Assembly: GCA_910578825.1 (NCBI GenBank) | Contig: CAJTSB010000010.1 | Coordinates: forward strand, 1 to 61,739 | Length of the DNA stretch: 61,739 nt | From: an uncultured Lachnospiraceae bacterium | Lineage (GTDB): Bacteria > Bacillota > Clostridia > Lachnospirales > Lachnospiraceae | Direction of reading: 5' to 3' | Shown: piece after piece, positions 1 through 7,521 of the stretch | Layout: every line of letters starts with the position of its first letter | Position numbering within the stretch: the stretch's first letter is position 1 | Translations under genes and position numbers: made by a program | Notes under the pieces: generated by a model | Seen by the model: only the letters and a program-made list of their open reading frames with translations | Database searches by the model: none | Told to the model about the DNA's origin: nothing

Positions 1-316
1 CCTGAAATCGTTTTCCCGTATAATTCCACAGACGCAGATGAAAAATTTTCTCAAGCGCCAGACCCGTAACCAATTCCGTCACTGTTCCAATGATCATGCA
101 GCCAAGAAACAGATAAAACCAGTAACCTCTCAGGGAATGCATAAACACCAGCATGAAAACCATCGAGAATCCATAAACCGGACACAGAATTCCATTTAAA
201 AACCCACGGTTTACAAACTTTTTGCGCCCAAATGCCGCATAGATGACCTCCAGGCACCATCCCAGAAAACTATATATCAAAAACATCCAAACCAGTTCAT
301 ATCCGGTGTATATCAT
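1..316 (-). CDS. CmpB-like (DUF1113) membrane protein, 3' end cut by window
   Basis: Reading leftward from the ATG at 316 gives 105 codons with no stop before the window edge, so the gene is partial at its C-terminus. The protein begins MIYTGYELVWMFLIYSFLGW, followed by EVIYAAFGRKKFVNRGFLNG and a second hydrophobic stretch. This start (a membrane helix ending in FLGW, then E, then K-x-VNRGF-x-G) is typical of the family called putative ABC-transporter type IV, or CmpB-like, common in clostridia. Its biochemical role is not established. An AGGAG ribosome binding site lies about six bases before the ATG. It is in the same orientation as the rnf operon but about 220 bases downstream of it, separated by hairpins. 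Confidence 0.72.
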   Translation of the reverse strand, partial: MIYTGYELVWMFLIYSFLGWCLEVIYAAFGRKKFVNRGFLNGILCPVYGFSMVFMLVFMHSLRGYWFYLFLGCMIIGTVTELVTGLALEKIFHLRLWNYTGKRFQ

Positions 317-344
317 GCTTATCTCCTTCGTATTTACATAACTA

Positions 345-388
345 GAGAAAGCGGAAAGTGCCTTTCACATGGTATTTTCCGCTTTCTC
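345..388 (-). terminator. Perfect 13-bp stem-loop between rnfB and the CmpB-like gene
   Basis: GAGAAAGCGGAAA (345-357) and TTTCCGCTTTCTC (376-388) form a perfect 13-bp inverted repeat with an 18-base loop. It sits after the rnf operon and just before the ribosome binding site of the next minus-strand gene. No clear T-run follows on either strand, so it may be a processing or attenuation hairpin rather than a classical intrinsic terminator. Confidence 0.5.
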
Positions 389-430
389 ATAACAAACGAT
401 CCAATCTATTCACTATCTTTGCCACTAGAG

Positions 431-542
431 GGCATCAGGGCTCCTCCCACTTCTTTTTACCTCCTTGGCTGTTCAAAGAGGCATCAGGGCTCCTCCCACT
501 TCGTGGGTCCCTCCTCATGCCATTTGGTCCCTCCTTAGGTCA
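431..542 (-). repeat. Structured palindromic repeat: one full copy plus two half copies
   Basis: A full hairpin lies at 480-521. On the minus strand its outer stem is GGCAT/ATGCC, then a G-G mismatch, then AGG/CCT, then a purine-rich asymmetric internal loop, then the inner stem CCCAC/GTGGG closed by a GAA triloop. Its right-arm sequence is repeated exactly over 23 bases at 431-453, 49 bases away. A third partial copy at 526-542 (minus strand TGACCTAAGGAGGGACC) contains the TGA stop codon of rnfB. A related element occurs at 50574-50619. This is non-coding; function unknown. Confidence 0.7.
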
Positions 543-1334
543 TATACTAATAATCTTTTTCGGGCATTTCTCTGCGCATGTGCCGCAACCAGTACATTTC
601 TCATAGTCGATGTGCGCAATATTATCTGTAACTGTAACTGCACCTTCCGGACAATTCTTCTCACACAGATGACAGCCAATACATCCTACCGAACAAGCCG
701 CCATTACATCTTTGCCCTTATCCTTTGAACTACACTGTACCTTATTCTTCGCATCGTAAGGCACAAGCTCGATTAGATTCTTCGGACAGGCAGCAATACA
801 TTTTCCGCAGGCTTTGCAGGCTTCCTTGTCTACCACGGCAATTCCATTGATGATATGTACTGCATCAAACGGACATGCTTTCACACAACTACCATAGCCA
901 AGGCAGCCATAATTACATCCTTTCGGTCCTCCATTGGGGATAAATGCCATGGATGCACAATCTTCCACACCCGTATACTTATAATCCTGTTTTGCTTTCT
1001 CACAATCTCCGGCACATTTGACAAATGCAACCTTCCTTGCGCCCTCCTCTGCGGCAACGCCCATAATTTCACCAATCTTCGCCGCTATAGGAGCACCGCC
1101 GACCGGACATTGATTGACCGGAGCTTCCCCTTTTACAATTGCAGCCGCAAGACCGGAACATCCGGCATATCCGCAACCGCCGCAGTTATTTCCCGGAAGA
1201 ACGCCTGTGATTGCCTCTTCCCTTTCATCTACCTCTACTTTGAACTTCTCCCCGAAAATTCCAAGGAAAAAGCCCAGCAAAATACCGGTTCCACCCACTA
1301 CCAGGGCGGCAATGATAATTGCTACTATATTCAT
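540..1334 (-). CDS. rnfB: Rnf complex subunit B, polyferredoxin
   Basis: This is the electron-carrying iron-sulfur subunit of the Rnf ferredoxin:NAD+ oxidoreductase, a membrane complex that couples electron transfer to Na+ or H+ export. The 264-residue protein has an N-terminal membrane helix (about 1-25). A four-cysteine Fe-S domain follows (CGGCGYAGC near residue 52), then C-x4-C type spacing in the middle, then four ferredoxin clusters (CLGYGSCVKACP, CKACGKCIAACP, CIGCHLCEKNCP, CTGCGTCAEKCP). It is the last gene of the operon, starting 12 bases after rnfA ends. Its TGA stop lies inside a repeated hairpin element. Clostridial RnfB proteins usually carry extra clusters as seen here. Confidence 0.96.
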   Translation of the reverse strand: MNIVAIIIAALVVGGTGILLGFFLGIFGEKFKVEVDEREEAITGVLPGNNCGGCGYAGCSGLAAAIVKGEAPVNQCPVGGAPIAAKIGEIMGVAAEEGARKVAFVKCAGDCEKAKQDYKYTGVEDCASMAFIPNGGPKGCNYGCLGYGSCVKACPFDAVHIINGIAVVDKEACKACGKCIAACPKNLIELVPYDAKNKVQCSSKDKGKDVMAACSVGCIGCHLCEKNCPEGAVTVTDNIAHIDYEKCTGCGTCAEKCPKKIISI

Positions 1335-1346
1335 GTTTTTTTCCTC

Positions 1347-1922
1347 CTATATCATCCCTGAGAATCCCATGAAAGCGATTGACATCAGGCTGGCTGTAAT
1401 CAACACGATTGCTGTTCCCTGAAAACGTTTCGGAATATCGTTATATTCAATTTTTTCACGAAGACCTGCCATAATTACAATAGCAATGAAAAATCCTACG
1501 GACGTTGCGATTCCGTTTACCACGCCCTGCAGCAGGTTATATCCTTTTGTCACATTATTCAATGCAACACCTAATACCGCACAGTTGGTGGTAATCAGCG
1601 GAAGGAATACACCCAGGGATTCATACAGGGGAGGCATCATCTTCTTTAAGAACATCTCCACAAACTGTACCAGTGACGCGATTACCAAAATAAATACGAT
1701 GGTCTGTAAGTATTCCACGTGGAACGGGGTCAGGACAAAATCATAAATCAATCCGGTAACCAGGGATGCCAGCGTAATTACAAAGATAACTGCGCCGCCC
1801 ATGCCGGCAGCTGTTTCTGTCTTCTTGGAAACGCCCAAAAACGGACAGATACCAAGGAACTGGCTCAATACTACGTTATTTACAATGGCAGAGCCGATTG
1901 CAATCATCAATAATTCTTTCAT
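1347..1922 (-). CDS. rnfA: Rnf complex subunit A, integral membrane
   Basis: RnfA is one of the two related multi-helix membrane subunits (A and E) of the Rnf complex, which fold as inverted-topology partners and form the ion path with a bound iron-sulfur cluster. The 191-residue protein has six predicted helices. It contains the NNVVLSQFLGICPFLGVSKK segment near residue 15 and a second TNCAVLG segment near residue 110; both Cys-bearing motifs are typical of the family. It lies between rnfE and rnfB with 12-base gaps on either side, all within one minus-strand operon. Confidence 0.96.
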   Translation of the reverse strand: MKELLMIAIGSAIVNNVVLSQFLGICPFLGVSKKTETAAGMGGAVIFVITLASLVTGLIYDFVLTPFHVEYLQTIVFILVIASLVQFVEMFLKKMMPPLYESLGVFLPLITTNCAVLGVALNNVTKGYNLLQGVVNGIATSVGFFIAIVIMAGLREKIEYNDIPKRFQGTAIVLITASLMSIAFMGFSGMI

Positions 1923-1934
1923 CTATTCTGCCTC

Positions 1935-2612
1935 CTATTCTTCCGACTTTTTCGTGGAGCCCGGTAATTTTCCGGTACACATCGCAGACTGCGTACAGCT
2001 TGCACAGTCTCCGGAGAGACATCCGGAAGGCGCAGCCAGAGGCGTACCCTTCTTCTCCATCTTATCTCTGACAACGTTCATACCTGCAACAAGAAATGCA
2101 AGTACCAGGAAAGCCCCAGGCGCCATGATGAACACGGTAATTCCAAGGGATGCTCCCAATATCTGACGAATCAGGCCGATAAAGGTGAGACCAATTGTAA
2201 ATCCAAGTCCCATACCGAGACCGTCGAAAATAGACGGCATAATCGGATTCTTAGACGCATAACTCTCCGCTCTTCCAAGAATAATACAGTTTACAACAAT
2301 CAATGGAATATATACACCCAATGATGCAGAAAGAGATGGCGTATATGCCTGCATGACAAACTGCACAATTGTAACGAGCGACGCCACAACTACGATGAAA
2401 GCCGGCATACGCACACCGTTCGGAATTACCTTACGGAACATGGATATCAGCAGGTTGGACATTACAAGCACCACTGTGGTGGAAAGTCCCATACCAATAC
2501 CATTGATTGCAGAAGAAGTTACTGCCAGCGTCGGACACATACCCAGCATCAATACAAAAGTCGGGTTTTCTTTGATAATACCGTTATACAAACGTTCTAC
2601 ATATTTATTCAT
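1935..2612 (-). CDS. rnfE: Rnf complex subunit E, integral membrane, with Cys-rich tail
   Basis: RnfE is the membrane partner of RnfA. The 225-residue sequence shows the NPTFVLMLGMCPTLAVTSSA segment near the N-terminus and VVNCIILGRAES in the middle, the two conserved Cys motifs of the RnfA/E fold, with about six helices. After the last helix the protein continues into a soluble tail of about 35 residues with closely spaced cysteines (CLSGDCASCTQSAMC). Classical proteobacterial RnfE lacks such a tail, and whether it binds metal cannot be told from sequence. The gene starts two bases after the rnfG stop. Confidence 0.95.
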   Translation of the reverse strand: MNKYVERLYNGIIKENPTFVLMLGMCPTLAVTSSAINGIGMGLSTTVVLVMSNLLISMFRKVIPNGVRMPAFIVVVASLVTIVQFVMQAYTPSLSASLGVYIPLIVVNCIILGRAESYASKNPIMPSIFDGLGMGLGFTIGLTFIGLIRQILGASLGITVFIMAPGAFLVLAFLVAGMNVVRDKMEKKGTPLAAPSGCLSGDCASCTQSAMCTGKLPGSTKKSEE

Positions 2613-2614
2613 AC

Positions 2615-3226
2615 TTAGTTACCTCCCTGCAAAGCTTCTCTGAAATATACCAGACATGCATTGACGCCATTTGCAATCGCTCTGGAAGAAATGGTGGCTC
2701 CTGTCACTGCCTGAATCTCATTGTCCGCTGCCGGAGCAGTTTTCACTACACTGTAAGATTCCTCCGACTTGCCTTGAAACTGGGAATAGAACGGCTCTTC
2801 CTGAACCAGTACGCCAAGTCCCGGCGTCTCACTGATTGTAGTTATGGAATATCCATTCAATGTCCCATCATTCTGAATTCCTACGGAAAAGGCGATGTCC
2901 GCCTGGCTGCCTTCGTGGGAAATCACATTGATGACATAACCCAGAACATTGCCGGATGCATCTACGGCTTTATTTACCGCTGTAATCTCATCATTCGGGT
3001 AAGGGCTGGACGCAATACAGGATGCCGCTGCTTCAGCATCAAATCCTTCTTCCGGTTCGAAAGACGCCGCATCTGCAAAGACTACTTTATACGCCTCATC
3101 CAAAGCTGCCTTCTCTGCCGCGGCAATCGGCTCTTTGGTAATCTCATAGACAGCTCCCAACAAAAATCCCAGTACCAGGGTAAAGGCGGTTAAAATCAAC
3201 GCGTCATGTACAATCTTCTTATTCAT
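2615..3226 (-). CDS. rnfG: Rnf complex subunit G, covalent flavoprotein
   Basis: RnfG carries FMN covalently linked to a threonine and passes electrons on the outer face of the membrane. The 203-residue protein has one N-terminal helix (about 8-28) and an FMN-binding domain. The attachment motif TGAT is at residues 175-178, followed by ISSRA, so T178 is the expected flavin site. An upstream ETPGLG segment (near 133) also fits the domain. The start overlaps the end of rnfD by 8 bases, which suggests translational coupling. Confidence 0.95.
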   Translation of the reverse strand: MNKKIVHDALILTAFTLVLGFLLGAVYEITKEPIAAAEKAALDEAYKVVFADAASFEPEEGFDAEAAASCIASSPYPNDEITAVNKAVDASGNVLGYVINVISHEGSQADIAFSVGIQNDGTLNGYSITTISETPGLGVLVQEEPFYSQFQGKSEESYSVVKTAPAADNEIQAVTGATISSRAIANGVNACLVYFREALQGGN

Positions 3227-4160
3227 GCTGCTTTACCTCCTTTTTCAGACCAAACGCTCTCGGAATCGTAAACTTCTCAATAATCGGCACCAGAAGGTTT
3301 CCTAAGATAATCGCAAAAGAAACACCCTCGGCATTCGCACCAAAGACACGGAATAATCCGGTCAGTATTCCCAACAGGATTCCAAATACAATCTTGCCCA
3401 TAGGGGTAATCGGCGAGGTCACATAATCAGTCGCCATGAAAAATGCACCAAGCATCAGACCACCACCGCAAAGCTGTGCAGTCAGGTAATTTCCATCAAA
3501 TCCATGTCCGCCAAACAGAAGGATAAAAATGGCAAAAGTAATAATGTAACTTGCAGGAATCCGCAAGTCAATCACGCCAAGCATGATTAAGATAATCGCT
3601 CCGATTAAAATGGCAACCACACTCGTCTCACCAATGGTTCCCGCTGTAGTTCCCAAAAACATCTTCATGGTGTCAACTGCCTCACCATTTCTCATCAATG
3701 CCAGAGGCGTTGCCCCGGTAACACCATCATACGTAAAACTTGTCATTGTTCCTGCAAATGAAACCAACAGGAAACATCTTGCGCCCAGTGCAGGATTCAT
3801 AAAATTCTGACCCAGACCGCCAAACAGCATTTTAACAATTATAATGGCAAACACACTGCCCAATACCGCCTGCCATATTGGCAATGTATGGGGGAGATTC
3901 AGCGCAAGCAACAGACCGGTTACCGCTGCACTGAAATCGTTGATGGTACTCTTTTTATGTATCAATTTCTCATAAATCCATTCAGACGCCACACAGACTG
4001 CGACACATACCAGAATCAGCAAAAGCGCGCGTATTCCGAAATTGATAACGCCGAAAATACTTGCCGGCATCAGCGCGATAAGCACATAAAGCATAATTCT
4101 GGAGGATGTATCTTTATCACGGATATGTGATGATGATGATACGTTATATAAATCACTCAC
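3219..4160 (-). CDS. rnfD: Rnf complex subunit D, membrane flavoprotein
   Basis: RnfD is the large membrane subunit with a second covalently bound FMN. The 313-residue protein has about nine to ten helices. A TGAT motif at 148-151 (context YDGVTGATPLAL) gives T151 as the flavinylated residue. GQNFMNPALGARCF near 117-130 and the C-terminal LGNLLVPIIEKF segment are family hallmarks. It is the second gene of the operon, 73 bases after rnfC, the largest gap in the cluster. The low-complexity N-terminus (SSSSHIRDKDTSSRIM) is normal for clostridial members. Confidence 0.95.
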   Translation of the reverse strand: MSDLYNVSSSSHIRDKDTSSRIMLYVLIALMPASIFGVINFGIRALLLILVCVAVCVASEWIYEKLIHKKSTINDFSAAVTGLLLALNLPHTLPIWQAVLGSVFAIIIVKMLFGGLGQNFMNPALGARCFLLVSFAGTMTSFTYDGVTGATPLALMRNGEAVDTMKMFLGTTAGTIGETSVVAILIGAIILIMLGVIDLRIPASYIITFAIFILLFGGHGFDGNYLTAQLCGGGLMLGAFFMATDYVTSPITPMGKIVFGILLGILTGLFRVFGANAEGVSFAIILGNLLVPIIEKFTIPRAFGLKKEVKQHE

Positions 4161-4233
4161 AATAAGACACCTCTTTCTTTCTCTCTATTCCCACAGGCAG
4201 CAAAGCTTTCCTGCCCCGGGTATCTGAATTCTT

Positions 4234-5553
4234 CTATTTCTTTCTTCTCTCTGCAAGAATCTGCTTTTTCATTGTTCGAATCGACTGTGCAAGAGGTATT
4301 TTTGCCGGACAGACATAACTGCAGCTGCCACACTCAATACATTCCATGCCGTTCCACTTCTCAAATCCTTCCATATCCCCATGATTTGCCATTTTCCTGA
4401 GTCTTGATGGAACAATCAGCTCCGGACACGCAGACACGCAGCGCCCACAGTTAATACATGCTGTTGTCTCACTCGCCGCCACATCATCTCTGGAAAGACA
4501 AAGCAGGGAAGATGACGTCTTTGTCGTCGGAATATCCAGTCCAAACATGGAAAATCCCATCATCGGACCACCGGAAATAATCTTCTCCGGCTGAACCTTA
4601 AAACCACCCGCCTCTTCCAAAATCTCAGCATAGCTCATTCCAAGACAGATATTAAAGTTCCCGGGCTCTGCAACCGCATCACCCGTAACTGTAAAGATAC
4701 GGTTCATGACCGGCTTGCCAAGTTTCACTGCATTGTATATGGATATCAACGTCTCCACATTATCTACGATACAGCCTGCATCCGCCGGAAGCATTTTGGA
4801 ATTAATTTCACGTTTCGTGGTTGCATAAATCAACTGACGCTCACCGCCCTGCGGATATTTGGTCTTCAATGCACAGACCTCCATACGCGGCTCATCTTTC
4901 ACCAATTCCTGTAATTTCTGAATACAATCCGGTTTATTGTCCTCAATGCCAAACAATCCCTTTGCATTGTCAAATAACTGAAGGACAATACGCATTCCTT
5001 CTATCAGTTCCGTCGGATTCTCCAACATCCGCCGGTAATCTGCTGTCAGATACGGTTCACACTCCGCACAGTTGGCGATAATGTATTCTATCTTCTCCGG
5101 TTCCTTCGGTGATAATTTGACATGAGTAGGAAATCCTGCACCTCCCATACCCACAACGCCTGCCTCTTTCACCTTGGCAATAATGTCTTCCTTAGAAAGA
5201 GACTTCACATCCTCAACCGGTGAAAATTCCACTTCTTTCATTTCTTTGTCATTTTCAATGATAATGGAATTGACCATGTCTCCAACTGCGCCTCTGCGCG
5301 GCTGAATTGCCTTGACCGTGCCGGATACGGATGAATAAACCGGCGCAGATACGAAACCACCTGCCTCTGCGATTTTCTGCCCTCTCAGCACAGTGTCGCC
5401 TACCGCCACAATTGGACTTGCCGGCGCACCGATGTGCTGAGAAACAGGAAATACCAGTTCATCCTTGGGTAAAATTTCACGTATCGGCTTGTCTTTGGAA
5501 AATTCTTTTCCATCGTGCGGATGAACGCCGCCCTTAAATGTCATGAAACCCAT
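4234..5553 (-). CDS. rnfC: Rnf complex subunit C, NADH-binding
   Basis: RnfC is the peripheral subunit holding the NAD(H) site, related to NuoF. The 439-residue protein begins with the FKGGVHPHDGKE segment typical of the family. It has a glycine-rich GMGGAGFPTHVK nucleotide-binding loop near residue 137. It ends with two 4Fe-4S motifs (CINCGRCVSACP and CIECGSCSYVCP) in the last 80 residues. It is the first gene of rnfCDGEAB, the order usual in clostridia. The ribosome binding site in front of the ATG is weak (AGTGGGG). An extended -10 promoter and a leader hairpin lie just upstream. Confidence 0.96.
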   Translation of the reverse strand: MGFMTFKGGVHPHDGKEFSKDKPIREILPKDELVFPVSQHIGAPASPIVAVGDTVLRGQKIAEAGGFVSAPVYSSVSGTVKAIQPRRGAVGDMVNSIIIENDKEMKEVEFSPVEDVKSLSKEDIIAKVKEAGVVGMGGAGFPTHVKLSPKEPEKIEYIIANCAECEPYLTADYRRMLENPTELIEGMRIVLQLFDNAKGLFGIEDNKPDCIQKLQELVKDEPRMEVCALKTKYPQGGERQLIYATTKREINSKMLPADAGCIVDNVETLISIYNAVKLGKPVMNRIFTVTGDAVAEPGNFNICLGMSYAEILEEAGGFKVQPEKIISGGPMMGFSMFGLDIPTTKTSSSLLCLSRDDVAASETTACINCGRCVSACPELIVPSRLRKMANHGDMEGFEKWNGMECIECGSCSYVCPAKIPLAQSIRTMKKQILAERRKK

Positions 5554-5588
5554 TTCTCGTGCCCCACTTTCTTTTTATTTTTTATGAT

Positions 5589-5621
5589 CCGGATTGACAA
5601 AAGCGCGCTCTTGTCCCCCGG
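5589..5621 (-). promoter_or_regulatory. Leader hairpin of the rnf operon
   Basis: Minus-strand reading gives CCGG, a short bulge, GACAA, AGCGCGCT, TTGTC, a bulge and CCGG. The core AGCGCGCT is self-complementary and is flanked by GACAA/TTGTC and then CCGG/CCGG. The element lies between the likely start of transcription and the rnfC start codon. It could be a mRNA-stabilising hairpin or a protein operator. There is no U-tract, so it is not a standard terminator. Confidence 0.55.
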
Positions 5622-5636
5622 TTCCCTATAAAGTAA

Positions 5637-5645
5637 AGTATACCA
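5637..5645 (-). promoter_or_regulatory. Likely extended -10 promoter of rnf operon
   Basis: On the minus strand the sequence TGGTATACT gives an extended -10 (TGn plus TATACT), the only good -10 in the gap between the TSCPD gene and rnfC. No convincing -35 was seen 17 bases upstream, which fits an extended -10 promoter. Start of transcription would be near 5630, giving a leader of about 75 bases that contains the hairpin at 5589-5621. Confidence 0.5.
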
Positions 5646-5726
5646 TATTCTATTTCTATTGGTACATTTTTTTTGCTTTTTTCGACAAATTTTTTATTAC
5701 AGTTGTCTTTCAGCATATCGCAGGAT

Positions 5727-5990
5727 TCACGCCCCCTGTTTCTGCGCCTCATATGCCTCGCGGCAGGCTTTTGCAAGCTGGTCGGCACAGGACGTCCGTT
5801 TCACCCCACACTGGACGCCGGACAGTTTTTCTTCAATCTGCTGAACGGTCAGACCATCCACCAGAAGCGGAATCGCCTTCAGGTTACCATTGCATCCGCC
5901 GGTAAAAGAGACGTTTGTAACGACGTCTCCATCAATGTTTAATTTAATTTGACTGGAACAGGTTCCCTTTGTCTTATAAGTATATTCCAT
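5727..5990 (-). CDS. TSCPD domain protein (TIGR03905-like)
   Basis: A short protein of 87 residues from the ATG at 5990, which has AAGGAG at good spacing; a longer frame with MKRRAT has no such site. It carries CSSQIKLNIDGD, FTGGCNGNLK, VQCGVKRTSCADQLA and ends QKQGA. The conserved C...GGC-x-GN...G-x-TSC pattern matches the TSCPD domain, found alone in small proteins like this and at the end of some B12-dependent ribonucleotide reductases. The stand-alone family has no settled function; the cysteines suggest metal or thiol chemistry. It lies upstream of the rnf operon in the same direction but outside its likely promoter. Confidence 0.8.
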   Translation of the reverse strand: MEYTYKTKGTCSSQIKLNIDGDVVTNVSFTGGCNGNLKAIPLLVDGLTVQQIEEKLSGVQCGVKRTSCADQLAKACREAYEAQKQGA

Positions 5991-6104
5991 AGTTGCTCTC
6001 CTTTTCACACATTTATTATTTTTCAGTTTATATTTTCTGCTTTTTAGGATACCACATCTTTCAGTTCGGGTAAAGTTCTACTTCATTCGGTGGCCTTGTC
6101 TTCT

Positions 6105-6926
6105 TTATAATTTGTGATATCTGAGACGCTCCACTGCCGCCTGCGTGTGTTTCACATAAAGTTCCTGAATCTTCGGATTCTGCCCCAGACCTTCCAGAAA
6201 ACATTCCACCTCATAACCTTCCTTCTCCAAAATCATTTTCCAGGAATTTTCCGCATTTCCGGCCATCTCATTGTTAGCATGATACCCGGCAACTACCATC
6301 AATGGTTGCAAAATAACCTTTTTACAGGCGCTATTTTGTTTTAAAGATGCAATTACCTGATTCAATGTCGGATCCGCTTTCATTGTAGCAATATAATAAT
6401 TTGGGAAACCCGCAACGCGCAGCGTTTCCTGCAACTTCTTATAGACAATATTCGCATGTGTCCTTGTGCCATGCCCCATAAAACAGACAACGGTTTTCCC
6501 ATCCCTGTATGACGCAGTTTTATCGGTAATCGCCTTTACAACCGCCTCAAAATCCTCATCATCGGTAAGCAGCGGCTCTCCCAATACCACCCGATGAAAT
6601 TTGTCTTTATAATCGCTCAATATATTTGCCAAATTCCTGTTCTCATAACCATCCGTCAAATATGTGGGCTGGACGACAAGATTCGTAATACCATCTTCCA
6701 GCGCATGAATAAGCGCTTCCTCAACGTTCTCGGTTTTCAATCCGTTACGCACTTTCAGCGTTTTAATAATTATCCGGCTGGTAAAGGCCCTGCGCACCTC
6801 ATAATCAGGAAACTTCTTGGCTATGGAATTCTCAATGGCTCCAATTGCCACATCAGGACCATTCTGGTAATCAGTCCCAAAACTAACGACCAGAATCGCC
6901 GTCTTTCCTGCCTTACCTGTTTTCAT
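6105..6926 (-). CDS. cbiK: Anaerobic sirohydrochlorin cobaltochelatase CbiK
   Basis: CbiK inserts Co2+ into sirohydrochlorin (or its factor III form) in the oxygen-independent cobalamin pathway. The start at 6926 (MKTGKAGKTAILVVSFGT) is chosen because AAAGGAGG lies six bases before it. The protein has the family's VVSFGT N-terminal strand, QPTYLTDGYENRNL, the catalytic-His segment CFMGHGTR near residue 150, and the second His motif MVVAGYHANNEMAG near 210. At 273 residues it matches CbiK length. No other cobalamin gene is in the window. A membrane cassette is transcribed divergently from the other side of the promoter region. Confidence 0.92.
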   Translation of the reverse strand: MKTGKAGKTAILVVSFGTDYQNGPDVAIGAIENSIAKKFPDYEVRRAFTSRIIIKTLKVRNGLKTENVEEALIHALEDGITNLVVQPTYLTDGYENRNLANILSDYKDKFHRVVLGEPLLTDDEDFEAVVKAITDKTASYRDGKTVVCFMGHGTRTHANIVYKKLQETLRVAGFPNYYIATMKADPTLNQVIASLKQNSACKKVILQPLMVVAGYHANNEMAGNAENSWKMILEKEGYEVECFLEGLGQNPKIQELYVKHTQAAVERLRYHKL

Positions 6927-6987
6927 TCTGCCTCCTTTCCGCATCATTCAATTATATTTTATATAATCTTTCCAAAGCCATTTTTCC

Positions 6988-7041
6988 TTGACAATCTACC
7001 GATTACATTTTAGAATAATACTAATATCGGCATATTGCCGA
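6988..7041 (+). promoter_or_regulatory. Near-consensus promoter with palindromic operator-like site
   Basis: TTGACA at 6988-6993, a 17-base spacer, and TAGAAT at 7011-7016 form a near-ideal vegetative promoter. Directly at the expected start of transcription lies the perfect inverted repeat TCGGCA-TAT-TGCCGA (7027-7041), a natural position for a repressor. An AAGGAGG site and the ATG at 7092 follow. The cognate regulator is unknown. Confidence 0.72.
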
Positions 7042-7091
7042 CAAATGACGCTAAAACGTTTAGTTTAAGCGCACAACAAGGAGGAAAACAA

Positions 7092-7511
7092 ATGGCTTGT
7101 TTTATAGTTCCTGCAACGGAAGCAGTGATTACTACCGTTGCCGCAAAAGTATTACAGAAGAAAGAATCCCAACCCGAGAAAGTGCAGGTTAGTTTTGACG
7201 GTGTTACTACCACAGAGGCAGTCAAAATTCCTTTCTCCAGAAAATTAAAATGGTTGAACAATTTACTCTGGGGAGGTAGTGCCCTGCTTGCCTTTGAGCA
7301 TGTATGGCATGGCGAGGTTACTCCATGGTTTCCATTCTTAACAGCAACCGGCAATCCGGCAGACGCAGCAGAAATGTTACAGGAAATGGCTACTGCCGGT
7401 ATTGGAATGACGGTTCTTGTGACCGCCGTATGGGGCGGTATGCTTGCTGTCTCTCATATAATGGAAAAACATGCTGTCAAATCAGCCGCTACTCTGCCTC
7501 CGGCTAAATAG
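7092..7511 (+). CDS. Conserved-looking membrane protein of unknown function (cassette gene 1)
   Basis: The start at 7092 has AAGGAGG seven bases upstream; a longer frame from 7035 would overlap the palindromic operator and lacks such a site. The 139-residue protein starts MACFIVPATEAVITTVAAKV. A short polar stretch follows, then a helix near 62-80 (NNLLWGGSALLAFEHVWHGE), and another near 108-128 (GIGMTVLVTAVWGGMLAVSH). Histidines sit at the membrane borders (FEHVWHGE, SHIMEKH). I do not recognise a named family. It is ten bases from the next gene, so the two form an operon, divergent from cbiK. A metal- or tetrapyrrole-related role is only a guess from that neighbour. Confidence 0.75.
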   Translation: MACFIVPATEAVITTVAAKVLQKKESQPEKVQVSFDGVTTTEAVKIPFSRKLKWLNNLLWGGSALLAFEHVWHGEVTPWFPFLTATGNPADAAEMLQEMATAGIGMTVLVTAVWGGMLAVSHIMEKHAVKSAATLPPAK

Positions 7512-7521
7512 GAGGGCGTCT

